Origin: Deinococcus hopiensis KR-140
GTDB lineage: Bacteria; Deinococcota; Deinococci; Deinococcales; Deinococcaceae
Reading direction: 5' to 3'
Assembly (NCBI GenBank): GCA_943327755.2
Contig: CALPYF020000026.1
Location: forward strand, 1 to 61,767
DNA: 61,767 nt
A model generated the notes under the pieces. It saw only the letters and a list, made by a program, of their open reading frames with translations. It searched no databases and had not been told where the DNA came from. How positions within the stretch are numbered: the first letter of the stretch is position 1; each line of letters opens with the position of its first letter. The position numbers were made by a program, and so were the translations under genes. Below are positions 46,548-54,193 of this stretch, in pieces.

Positions 46548-47767
46548 GCGCGGGCCTCCAGCACCGCCTGCACGCCCCGCGCGGCCTGCCACACGTCGGC
46601 GTGCGAGTGGTACAGCGGCGTGAACCCGAAGCGCAGGATGTCCGGCGTGCGGTAGTCCCCGATGATGCCCGCCGCGATCAGGTCGGCCATGACCTCACGC
46701 GCCTGCGGGTGGCGGTAACTGACCTGCGAGCCGCGCCGGGCGTGCTCGCGGGGCGTGACCAGCGTCAGCGGGAAGCGGGCGGCCAGCGGCTCCATCAGAT
46801 CGATGAACGTGTCGGTCAGGGACAGGCTCTTGGCGCGCAGCGCGTCCAGGTCCACGTCCGCGAACACGTCCAGCGCCTCGTCGAGCGCGCTGAGGCTCAG
46901 CACCATCGGCGTGCCCGCCACGAAGCGGCGCGCGCCGGGGGCCGGGGTGAAGTCGCGGGCCATCTCGAAGGGGTCGGCGTGCCCCATCCAGCCGCTGATC
47001 GCCACCGGGGCCGCGTCGTGGTGGCGTTCGGCGGCGTACAGGAACGCGGGCGCGCCGGGGCCGCCGTTCAGGAACTTGTACCCGCAGCCCACCGCGAAGT
47101 CAGCCCCCGCGCCATTCAGATCCACCGGGAACGCCCCGGCGGAGTGCGCGAGGTCCCACACGGTCACGATGCCCTGCGCGCGCGCCTGCGCGGTGATCGC
47201 TTCAAGGTCCAGTTTGCGCCCGGTGCGGTAGTCCACCTGCGTGAGAAGCAGCGCCGCGACATCCTCCGTCAGGTGGGCTTCGATGTCGTCGGCGGGCACG
47301 CGGCGCAGCTCCAGCGTGCCGCCCAGCAGCGCGTTCAGGCCCTGCGCGACGTACAGGTCGGTGGGGAAGTTGTCCGCGTCGGTCAGGATCACGCGGCGGC
47401 CCGGCTGCGCCACACCCAGCGCCGCGGCGAGCACCTTGAAGGTGTTCACGCTGGTGGAATCGCCCACCGCGACCTCGTGCGGGCGGGCGCCGATCAGCCG
47501 GGCGATCTTGGCCGCCACGCGGTCGGGCAGGGCCATCCAGTCCTGCCCCGCGTCGGCCCCGGCGGTCCAGGAGCGGATGAGCTGCTCGCCCCACTCGGTC
47601 TGCGCGGCGTGCGCGAGGCGCGCGGGGACGGCGCGGGGCAGCGCGCCCAGGCTGTTGCCGTCGAGGTACACCACCCCGCGCGGCAGGTGGAACTCCCCGC
47701 GCTTGTGCGCCAGGGGGTCACGGGCATCGAGGGCGAGCAGGTGGTCGGGAATGGTCAGGGTGGTCAT
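46544..47767 (-). CDS. kynU: Kynureninase
   Basis: A 407-aa PLP enzyme that splits kynurenine to anthranilate and alanine. Family blocks: VYLDGNSLGALPR, DADNFPTDLYVAQG, VDYRTGRKLDL, WDLAHSAGAFPVDL and the PLP lysine in VGCGYKFLNGGPGAPAF. GGAGG precedes the ATG. Upstream, after 58 nt containing a small hairpin (GCGCCC/GGGTGC), lies a leaderless 49-aa ORF with two adjacent Trp codons. Anthranilate from this operon could go to degradation or back to tryptophan. Confidence 0.95.
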   Translation of the reverse strand: MTTLTIPDHLLALDARDPLAHKRGEFHLPRGVVYLDGNSLGALPRAVPARLAHAAQTEWGEQLIRSWTAGADAGQDWMALPDRVAAKIARLIGARPHEVAVGDSTSVNTFKVLAAALGVAQPGRRVILTDADNFPTDLYVAQGLNALLGGTLELRRVPADDIEAHLTEDVAALLLTQVDYRTGRKLDLEAITAQARAQGIVTVWDLAHSAGAFPVDLNGAGADFAVGCGYKFLNGGPGAPAFLYAAERHHDAAPVAISGWMGHADPFEMARDFTPAPGARRFVAGTPMVLSLSALDEALDVFADVDLDALRAKSLSLTDTFIDLMEPLAARFPLTLVTPREHARRGSQVSYRHPQAREVMADLIAAGIIGDYRTPDILRFGFTPLYHSHADVWQAARGVQAVLEARA

Positions 47768-47825
47768 GAGGTCCTCCGGGACAGGGGAAAGAGGCTGGTC
47801 GCACCCGCTGTGGGCGCGGCTCGGG

Positions 47826-47975
47826 TCAGTCCGTCCGGCGGAGGCGCAGTGGACGCCCCAGGTTCGCGCACCACCACCCGTGCAGGTTCGGGGCGATCTC
47901 GTTCGCCGCCGCCCGGCCCCGCCCCAGCCGCACCCTCAGGAGGGCCGGCGCGGACAGGTCGGGCAGCGGGCGCAT
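47826..47975 (-). CDS. Leaderless 49-aa ORF with tandem Trp codons upstream of kynU
   Basis: ATG at 47975, 7 nt after TAGATT (47983-47988, minus strand), to TGA at 47826. Third codon positions are almost all G or C, as in a real gene. The peptide is arginine-rich and contains HGWWCANLG. It matches nothing I recognise. Its place, just before tryptophan-degrading genes and with adjacent Trp codons 14 residues before the stop, recalls regulatory leader peptides such as TnaC, but it could equally be an independent small protein of the kinase operon. Confidence 0.5.
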   Translation of the reverse strand: MRPLPDLSAPALLRVRLGRGRAAANEIAPNLHGWWCANLGRPLRLRRTD

Positions 47976-47980
47976 GGCCG

Positions 47981-49099
47981 CTAATCTACCGTGTCCGGCC
48001 TCGCCCCGCCCACCGGGACGCCGGACAGCGTGAACGTGAACATGCTGCCGCCCGCGCCGGACTCGGCCCGCAGGTCGCCGTCCATGCGCCGCGCCAGCGC
48101 CCGCGCGACCGTCAGGCCCACGCCGCTGCCCACGCCGCCCGCCTCGTCACGCGTGCGGGCCTCGTCCACGCGGTAGAAGCGCTCGAAGATCCGCTCCAGG
48201 TGCGCCGGGGCGATCCCGCAGCCGGTGTCGCGCACCACCAGCGCGACCTGCCGCCCGGAAACCGCCGCTTCCAGCGTTACGACGCCCCCCGGCGGGGTGT
48301 GCCGCGCGGCGTTGTGCAGCAGGTTCGCCAGCACCTGCCCGGCCCGCTCCGGATCGGCCTGCACCCACGCGCCGGACCCACCCACCCGCAGCGTCACCCC
48401 GCGCGCGGCGTACACGTCCGCGAAGCGCTCGCGCGCCGCGTCCAGCAGGGCCTGCACGGGCGTGGCCTCCGGGCGCAGGTCCACGTGCCCCGCCTCGGCG
48501 CGCGACACCAGACTCAGGTCCTGCGCCAGCCGCTCGAGCACGCGCACCTCGCGCGCGACCGCCGGGGCCACCTGCGCCGGGGGCAGCACGCCGTCACTGA
48601 GCGCCTCGCTGTACCCGCGCAGGGCCGCCAGCGGCGTGCGCAGCTCGTGCCCGACCTCGCCGATGAGCGTCACGCGGTCCTGCTCGACCCGTTCCAGCGC
48701 CGCCGCCAGCCGGTTGAAGTTCCGCGCCAGATCCGCCAGTTCGTCCCGCCCGCCCTCGGGCAGCCGCCGCGCGTACGCCCCGCCCGCCAGGTCGCGGCTG
48801 CCCTGCCCCAGCAGCGCCACGGACCGCACCACCCGCCGGGACGTGAGCAGCGCCGACAGCGCCGCCGCGAGCGCCGCGAACGGCAGGGCCAGCAGCAGCG
48901 CGCCCGTCAGCGCCCCGCGCATCCCGGCCTCCAGATCCGGCCGCAGCGCCCGGCCCGGCTCGCCCATGGCCCGCACCATCTGGTCCACGTGATGCTGGTA
49001 CACGCCCGGCAGCGTGAGTTCCGCCACGAGCAGCAGCGCGCCCAGCGCCACCAGCACGGCGAGCAGGTGCGCCAGCAGCAGCCGCGGGAACAGCTTCAC
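47981..49099 (-). CDS. Membrane sensor histidine kinase
   Basis: A 372-aa kinase with membrane segments at about 7-27 and 62-86 and only a short sensor loop between, then HAMP (about 87-140), HisKA (IGEVGHELRTPLAALRGY) and HATPase (VLANLLHNAARHTPPGG, VRDTGCGIAP, GSGVGLTVARAL). The ATG overlaps the stop of the response regulator gene, so the two form an operon and a cognate pair. The short sensor loop suggests envelope or metal sensing, as in CopS/CusS-like kinases, which would fit the neighbouring DUF305 gene; this is inference. Confidence 0.93.
   Translation of the reverse strand: MKLFPRLLLAHLLAVLVALGALLLVAELTLPGVYQHHVDQMVRAMGEPGRALRPDLEAGMRGALTGALLLALPFAALAAALSALLTSRRVVRSVALLGQGSRDLAGGAYARRLPEGGRDELADLARNFNRLAAALERVEQDRVTLIGEVGHELRTPLAALRGYSEALSDGVLPPAQVAPAVAREVRVLERLAQDLSLVSRAEAGHVDLRPEATPVQALLDAARERFADVYAARGVTLRVGGSGAWVQADPERAGQVLANLLHNAARHTPPGGVVTLEAAVSGRQVALVVRDTGCGIAPAHLERIFERFYRVDEARTRDEAGGVGSGVGLTVARALARRMDGDLRAESGAGGSMFTFTLSGVPVGGARPDTVD
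47983..47988 (-). promoter_or_regulatory. Leaderless -10 box before the 49-aa ORF
   Basis: TAGATT on the minus strand, made of the last codons and stop of the kinase gene, 7 nt before the ATG at 47975. It may be an internal promoter for kynU-kynA. Confidence 0.4.
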
Positions 49100-49764
49100 G
49101 CGCCGTCCCGGAAGCGGTAGCCGACGCCGCGTACCGTCTCGATGAAGCGCGGGCGGGCGGCGTCCTCACCCAGCTTGCGCCGCAGGCCCGCCAGGTGCAC
49201 GTCCACCACCCGCTCGACGACCGGATCGTCCGCACCCCACACGCGGTCGAGCAGCCGCTCGCGCGTCCAGACCATGCCGGGGTGACCGGCCAGGGTCAGC
49301 AGCAGCTCGAATTCCAGCCGCGTCAGGGCCAGGGGCGCGCCGTCGAGCGTCACCTCCCGAGTGCGCGCGTTCACGCTCAGGCCCGCGCCGCCCACCACGT
49401 CCCGCACGCCACTGCGCCGCAGCAGCGCCCGCACGCGCGCGGCGACCTCCCGCGGCGAGAACGGCTTGGTGACGTAATCGTCCGCGCCGACGTCCAGGCC
49501 CCGCAGGCGGTCCTCCTCCTCGCCGCGCGCGCTGAGCAGGATGAGCGGGAAGTCAGGGTGCGCGCGGCGCTGCTCGCGCGCCACGTCCAGCCCGCTCACG
49601 CCCGGCAGCATCCAGTCCAGCACCGCGAGATCCACCTCCGGCAGCAGTGCCCGCGCCTGGACGCCCGTCGCGGCCTCGCGCACGTCGTGCCCGTCGGCCC
49701 GCAGGTACGCGCCCAGGATCTCCAGGATCGCCGGGTCGTCATCCACGATCAGCACACGCGCCAT
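49096..49764 (-). CDS. OmpR-family response regulator
   Basis: A 222-aa regulator. The receiver domain has the acidic pocket DDD (8-10), phosphoacceptor Asp50 in VLDWMLPG and Lys in VTKPFSP; the winged helix (about 128-220) ends VRGVGYRFRD. TAGCCT lies 8 nt before the ATG (49773-49778, minus strand), so it may have its own leaderless promoter, although it starts only 16 nt after the DUF305 gene. It is the partner of the kinase at 47981. Confidence 0.95.
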   Translation of the reverse strand: MARVLIVDDDPAILEILGAYLRADGHDVREAATGVQARALLPEVDLAVLDWMLPGVSGLDVAREQRRAHPDFPLILLSARGEEEDRLRGLDVGADDYVTKPFSPREVAARVRALLRRSGVRDVVGGAGLSVNARTREVTLDGAPLALTRLEFELLLTLAGHPGMVWTRERLLDRVWGADDPVVERVVDVHLAGLRRKLGEDAARPRFIETVRGVGYRFRDGA

Positions 49765-49780
49765 ACCGTCCCAGGCTAGC

Positions 49781-50341
49781 TCAGCGCAGCAGCCACAGCC
49801 GGAACGCGTACATCTCGTCCGCCTGGGCCCGCACGATGTCCCGCGAGAGCTTCAGCACCCGCGCGTCGCCGCTGCGCGCCAGGGCCACGCCCGCCATCTC
49901 CAGCGCCCCCTGGTGGTGCGGCAGCATGCCCTGCACGAACGCCCGGTCGGCATTCGCCGCCGCCTTCAGCGGGGCGACCATGCCCGCCATCATGCCCTGC
50001 ATGTGCGAGCGCGCCGCGGAGTCCACGCCGCCCAGGGCCCCCAGCCAGCCGGTCATCAGCGTGATCTCGCGGGTCTGATCCTTCACGACCGCGGCCGCCC
50101 AGGCCTTCACCTGCTTGTCCTTCAGGCGCGGCTGCGCGGCGCGCGCCATGTCCAGCGCCCCCTGGTGGTGCGCGATCATCATGCTCAGGTACGCCCGGTC
50201 GAACGCCTGACCACTCAGCGCGTTCAGGTTCGGTCCCTGGGCGGCGGTCATGCCGGGCATGGCGTGTCCGGAGTGACCGGTCTGCGCCAGGGCAGGCGAG
50301 ACGGACAGCGCGGCGGCCAGCAGGAGGGTCAGGGGGTTCAT
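49781..50341 (-). CDS. DUF305 secreted protein
   Basis: A 186-aa secreted ferritin-like helical protein. A signal peptide (LTLLLAAALSVSPALAQ) precedes GHSGHAMPGM, rich in His and Met, and two DUF305 motifs: MMIAHHQGALDMA and MLPHHQGALEMA. DUF305 proteins often accompany copper and heavy-metal genes, and His/Met clusters fit metal binding. The ATG at 50341 follows TAGGGT by 7 nt; longer frames are rejected. It is divergent from thioredoxin and upstream of a two-component system. Confidence 0.9.
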   Translation of the reverse strand: MNPLTLLLAAALSVSPALAQTGHSGHAMPGMTAAQGPNLNALSGQAFDRAYLSMMIAHHQGALDMARAAQPRLKDKQVKAWAAAVVKDQTREITLMTGWLGALGGVDSAARSHMQGMMAGMVAPLKAAANADRAFVQGMLPHHQGALEMAGVALARSGDARVLKLSRDIVRAQADEMYAFRLWLLR

Positions 50342-50348
50342 GCGGCGC

Positions 50349-50354
50349 ACCCTA
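50349..50354 (-). promoter_or_regulatory. Leaderless -10 box of the DUF305 gene
   Basis: TAGGGT on the minus strand, 7 nt before the ATG at 50341. Confidence 0.55.
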
Positions 50355-50415
50355 GCGGGCCTGTGTTCAGTTTGGGTAAAGCGCGTACGCCCCGCTTGGC
50401 GCGCATACTCGGGGC

Positions 50416-50832
50416 ATGAGCGACGTGCTGACCTGCGCCGCGTGCGGCGCGAAGAACCGCGTGACGACCGTTCCCGCCGGACAGGTGCCGGGGTGCGCCC
50501 GCTGCGGCGCGTCACTGCCGTGGCTGATCAACGGCACCGACGCCACCTTCGCGGGGGACGTGCAGGCGGACGTGCCGGTCGTGGTGGACTTCTGGGCGCC
50601 CTGGTGCGGCCCGTGCCGCGTGATCGGCCCCGTGCTGGAGGACCTCGCCCGGGAACGCGCCGGGAAGCTGAAGATCGTGAAGGTGAACGTGGACGAACAC
50701 CCCCGCGCGCCGGGCGACCACGCCGTGCAGGGCATCCCCACCCTACTGCTGTTCCGGGGCGGCAAACTCGCCGGGCGGCAGGTGGGGGCCGTCCCGAAAG
50801 CCACGCTGAGTGCGTGGATCGACGCGAACTGA
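50416..50832 (+). CDS. trxC: Thioredoxin 2 (zinc-binding thioredoxin)
   Basis: A 138-aa thioredoxin. The N-terminal zinc ribbon has CAACG (7-11) and CARCG (27-31), and the thioredoxin domain has the active site FWAPWCGPCRVIG and the cis-proline region GIPTLLLF. It reduces protein disulfides; TrxC-type proteins are often induced by oxidants. A CATACT box (50404-50409) lies 6 nt before the ATG, again without a ribosome site. Confidence 0.93.
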   Translation: MSDVLTCAACGAKNRVTTVPAGQVPGCARCGASLPWLINGTDATFAGDVQADVPVVVDFWAPWCGPCRVIGPVLEDLARERAGKLKIVKVNVDEHPRAPGDHAVQGIPTLLLFRGGKLAGRQVGAVPKATLSAWIDAN

Positions 50833-51097
50833 CCAGACCGCCCCCCAGCGCCACGTCGTGCCGTCCCCGTCCGGCGCCCGGGTCTGCTGCACGCATGTTC
50901 GACCGCGACAGGATCGGCGTGGGTGACGGCAGCGCGGCCACCCAATCCATCTCTGCTTCTCAGGTCGGTCGGCTGCTGGCAGCTCTGCCGGCACAGCCGC
51001 GACCCGCGCGACGCGGCAGCGTGACGCCCCGCGTCAGGCCCGCTATGCTCTGGACTGTGCGCCAGCCCGTGAAAGAGATTTGTGCCGCCCCCTCCGC

Positions 51098-51103
51098 TAA
51101 GGT
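51098..51103 (+). promoter_or_regulatory. Leaderless -10 box of the 191-aa unknown gene
   Basis: TAAGGT, 6 nt before the ATG at 51110. The 277-nt gap upstream (50833-51109) holds no other feature I can support. Confidence 0.5.
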
Positions 51104-51109
51104 GGCTGC

Positions 51110-51685
51110 ATGAACGTCCGCGACGCCCTGATCGCCACCGACGATGCGGTGTACCGCACCGCGCAGGTGATCACCATCCTGCACGCCCACCGCGCGCGTG
51201 GGCCCTGGCTGCGGCTGATCGCGGCGCCGCGGCGCGACAGCCTGCCGGATCTGCTGGCGGTGCAGGGGGACCGGGTGCGCCGACCCGGCAACACGGTGGG
51301 CCTGCAGTCGAACCTGGGGCACACGCAGCACCTGAATACCCGCTCCATGGGCGACCTGGGCGCCGATCCGGCGACGCTCAGCGGTCTGCTACAGACGCAG
51401 GCCGTCGCGGAACTGCTCTCCACGCCGCTGGACGACCAGATCGTGCAGGCCACGCAGACCCTGGTGACCCTGCTCGACGAGCGCAGCGCCCAGGCGAAGT
51501 CCGCCCCCAAGGCGCGGTTCTGGTTCCGCAGCAAGGCCGCCGAGCCGGAAGAGGCCCCGCCGCTCTCCCCGAAGGTCACGGAGCAGCTGAACGTGCTGCG
51601 CGCGCTGCTGACCGAGGTGCCGGTGATCATGCTCGAAGACGTCGCCCTCGACTGGGACGACGTCAGCATCGACGCAGCCTACTGA
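51110..51685 (+). CDS. Hypothetical 191-aa protein
   Basis: I do not recognise this family. It is probably soluble and mixed alpha/beta: an N-terminal helix (DALIATDDAVYRTAQVITIL), an arginine-rich middle (RGPWLRLIAAPRRD), a helical region (AVAELLSTPLDDQIVQATQTLVTLLDE), a lysine/proline-rich linker (about 135-155) and an acidic C-terminus (ALDWDDVSIDAAY). Codon use is normal for the window and the leaderless promoter supports expression. It stands alone between thioredoxin and a GntR gene. Confidence 0.75.
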   Translation: MNVRDALIATDDAVYRTAQVITILHAHRARGPWLRLIAAPRRDSLPDLLAVQGDRVRRPGNTVGLQSNLGHTQHLNTRSMGDLGADPATLSGLLQTQAVAELLSTPLDDQIVQATQTLVTLLDERSAQAKSAPKARFWFRSKAAEPEEAPPLSPKVTEQLNVLRALLTEVPVIMLEDVALDWDDVSIDAAY

Positions 51686-51745
51686 CTGGGCGGCGGTCCC
51701 AGCCGGGCGGGGCGTTCCTGCCGCGTCGGGGCTCCCGTCTGAGCG

Positions 51746-52465
51746 TCAGTCCGCGAGGCTGACCGCCAGTTCCGCCAGTGCGAAATGCTCACGCATCAGC
51801 TCGGTGGCGGCCCCCGCATCGCCGGTCTCGATCGCCTGCGCCAGTCGGTCGTGGACGGCGACGAGCGCGCTGAAGTGGGCCGGGTCGGCGTAGTGAGGGA
51901 GACCGCCGCGGATCGAGCGGACCAGCAGCGCGTGCAGGGCGCCCACGAGCACGCCGTGCAGGGGGTTGCCGGTCGCGCCCGCCAGGAGGGTGTGGAACTG
52001 CAGGTCGTGTTCGATGAAGGCGTCGGTGCCCGGCCCGGCCTGTCTCATGGCGCCGACGCTGCGGCGCAGCGCGGTCGCCTGGGCACCGGTGCGGTGCGTG
52101 GCGGCCAGGGCAGCGACCTGGAGTTCGAGGGCGCGGCGGATCTCGAGCACCTGCGCGGCGCTGGCGGGCTGACCGAGCAGGGCGTGTTCCAGTACGGCGG
52201 TGAGGGGGTCCGGGTGGGGCGCGGCGACGCGGGGCGCGCGGCCGTTGGCGACGCTGACCACGCCGCGCGCGGCCAGGGCGCGGTAGGCCTCGCGGATCAT
52301 GCCGCGGCTGATGCCGAGCTGCGCGCTGAGCTGTCCTTCGGAGGGCAGGGGCGTGCCGGGCGGCAGGGCGTGGTCGCGGATCAGGGCCAGGAGGTGCGTT
52401 TCGGCCTGCTGGGCGCGGCCCGGTGCGGTGGGGGCGTCCGGCAGGTCAGGGGGCCGCGGGGTCAT
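51746..52465 (-). CDS. GntR-family (FadR subgroup) transcriptional regulator
   Basis: A 239-aa regulator. The winged helix (about 20-85: ALPPGTPLPSEGQLSAQLGISRGMIREAYRALAARGVV) is followed by an FCD all-helical effector domain (about 95-235) with EIRRALELQVAALAA and HDLQFHTLLAGATGN; the FCD metal ligands (Asp and His residues) appear present, so a small organic acid is a likely effector. It is divergent from the FAD dehydrogenase, whose start carries a perfect palindrome. The ATG at 52465 lies 6 nt after TATGCT. Confidence 0.92.
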   Translation of the reverse strand: MTPRPPDLPDAPTAPGRAQQAETHLLALIRDHALPPGTPLPSEGQLSAQLGISRGMIREAYRALAARGVVSVANGRAPRVAAPHPDPLTAVLEHALLGQPASAAQVLEIRRALELQVAALAATHRTGAQATALRRSVGAMRQAGPGTDAFIEHDLQFHTLLAGATGNPLHGVLVGALHALLVRSIRGGLPHYADPAHFSALVAVHDRLAQAIETGDAGAATELMREHFALAELAVSLAD

Positions 52466-52471
52466 GGGGGC

Positions 52472-52477
52472 AGCATA
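52472..52477 (-). promoter_or_regulatory. Leaderless -10 box of the GntR gene
   Basis: TATGCT on the minus strand, 6 nt before the ATG at 52465. Confidence 0.5.
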
Positions 52478-52484
52478 CCGCCCC

Positions 52485-52517
52485 TTGACGGCCCTGCCCT
52501 CAACCTATTGAATAGGT
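52485..52517 (+). promoter_or_regulatory. FAD dehydrogenase promoter with GntR-type operator
   Basis: TTGACG (52485-52490), 17 nt, TTGAAT (52508-52513). The perfect palindrome ACCTATT-G-AATAGGT (52503-52517) covers the -10 and ends one base before the ATG at 52519. Binding by the divergent GntR protein would block transcription. Confidence 0.65.
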
Positions 52518-52518
52518 C

Positions 52519-54180
52519 ATGACGACTGTGCAGGCAGATGTGATCGTGGTGGGGGCCGGACTGGCGGGACTGGTCGCCGCGACCGAACTCGCGGGGGCCG
52601 GGCGGCGCGTCCTCGTGCTCGACCAGGAAGGTGAGCAGAACCTCGGCGGGCAGGCCTTCTGGTCGCTGGGCGGCCTGTTCCTGATCGACTCGCCCGAGCA
52701 GCGCCGCCTGGGCATCCGCGACTCGCTGGACCTCGCGCGGCGCGACTGGCAGACCACCGCTGGCTTCGACCGCCCCGAGGATCACTGGCCGCGGCAGTGG
52801 GCCGACGCGTACCTGCAGTTCGCCGCGGGGGAGAAACGCGCCTGGCTGCATGGGCTGGGCATGCGCTGGTTCCCGGCGGTCGGCTGGGCCGAGCGGGGCG
52901 GGGCCGGGGCGGACGCGCCCGGCAACAGCGTCCCGCGCTTCCACCTGACCTGGGGCACCGGGCCGGGGGTGCTCGAACCCTTCGAGCGGCGCGCCCGCGA
53001 GTACGCCCGCACGGGCCGCCTGAGTTTCGCGTTCCGGCACCGCGTGACTGGCCTGATCCAGAGCGGCGGGGCCGTGACCGGTGTGCGCGGCGAGGTGCTG
53101 GAACCCAGCGGCGCCGCGCGGGGCGAGCGCAGCAGCCGCGTCGTGACCGGTGACTTCGAGTTCGGCGCACAGGCGGTGATCCTCACGAGTGGTGGGATCG
53201 GCGGGAACCACGACCTCGTGCGGCGGCACTGGCCCACCGAACGGCTGGGGGCCGCCCCGGCGTTCATGGTGAGCGGCGTGCCCGCCCACGTGGACGGCTT
53301 CATGCAGCAGGCCGCGCACGCCGCCGGGGCGAACCTCATCAACGCCGACCGCATGTGGCACTACACCGAGGGCCTGCGCAACTGGAATCCCATCTGGGAG
53401 AACCACGGGATCCGCATCCTGCCGGGGCCGAGCAGCCTGTGGCTCGACCCGTCGGGCCGCCGCCTGCCCTACCCGCACATTCCCGGCGGGAGCAGCCTGG
53501 ACACCCTGGCGCACATCACCCGCAGCGGGTACCCGCACACGTGGTTCCTGCTCAACCGCGCGGTCATCAAACGGGAGTTCGCCCTGAGCGGCAGCGAGCA
53601 GAACCCGGACCTGACCGGCCGGGACCTGCGCCTGACGCTGCGCCGCGCGGGGAAGGCCGTGCAGGCGCCGGTGCAGGCGTTCATGGACCACGGCCCGGAC
53701 TTCGTGGTGCGTGGCACCCTGCCGGACCTCGTGGCGGGCATGACGGCCCTGACCCCCGACCATCCCGTGGACCTCGCGGCCGTGCAGGCCGAGGTGGAAG
53801 GCCGTGACCTCCAGCTGCGCAACCCGGCCGGGAAGGACCCGCAGCTGGCCATCGTGCGCGGCGCGCGGGCCTTCTTGCAGGAGCGTCTGATCCGCGTGGC
53901 GAAACCCGCGCCGTTCCTCGATCCGGCGGGTGGCCCGCTGATCGCCGTGAAACTGAACGTCCTGACCCGCAAGTCCCTGGGCGGTCTGGAGACTGACCTG
54001 CACGGCCGCGTGCTGCGCGCGGGCGGCGAGGTGATGCCCGGCCTGTACGCCGCCGGAGAGGTCGCGGGTTTCGGTGGCGGCGGGTACCACGGGTACCGCG
54101 CGCTGGAGGGCACGTTCCTGGGCGGCTGCCTGTTCAGCGGGCGCGTGGCGGGCCGCGCGGCGGCCGAGGCGACCCGCTGA
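52519..54180 (+). CDS. FAD-binding dehydrogenase (KstD/fumarate-reductase-like)
   Basis: A 553-aa flavoprotein. The FAD-binding Rossmann motif VIVVGAGLAGLVAATELAGAG (about 9-29) is split here from GGQAFWSLGG, and the C-terminal PGLYAAGEVAGFGGGGYHGYRALEGTFLGGC closes the FAD site. It belongs to the fumarate reductase/3-ketosteroid dehydrogenase superfamily; databases list this type simply as FAD-binding dehydrogenase. The substrate is unknown. Repression by the divergent FadR-type regulator suggests a catabolic role for a small acid or steroid-like compound. Confidence 0.88.
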   Translation: MTTVQADVIVVGAGLAGLVAATELAGAGRRVLVLDQEGEQNLGGQAFWSLGGLFLIDSPEQRRLGIRDSLDLARRDWQTTAGFDRPEDHWPRQWADAYLQFAAGEKRAWLHGLGMRWFPAVGWAERGGAGADAPGNSVPRFHLTWGTGPGVLEPFERRAREYARTGRLSFAFRHRVTGLIQSGGAVTGVRGEVLEPSGAARGERSSRVVTGDFEFGAQAVILTSGGIGGNHDLVRRHWPTERLGAAPAFMVSGVPAHVDGFMQQAAHAAGANLINADRMWHYTEGLRNWNPIWENHGIRILPGPSSLWLDPSGRRLPYPHIPGGSSLDTLAHITRSGYPHTWFLLNRAVIKREFALSGSEQNPDLTGRDLRLTLRRAGKAVQAPVQAFMDHGPDFVVRGTLPDLVAGMTALTPDHPVDLAAVQAEVEGRDLQLRNPAGKDPQLAIVRGARAFLQERLIRVAKPAPFLDPAGGPLIAVKLNVLTRKSLGGLETDLHGRVLRAGGEVMPGLYAAGEVAGFGGGGYHGYRALEGTFLGGCLFSGRVAGRAAAEATR

Positions 54181-54193
54181 CCACGCGGGCCGG

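Noticed and set aside
50895..51112. 72-codon frame between thioredoxin and the unknown 191-aa gene
   Set aside because: No ribosome site or -10 box at its start, composition not convincing, and its end runs over the leaderless start at 51110.
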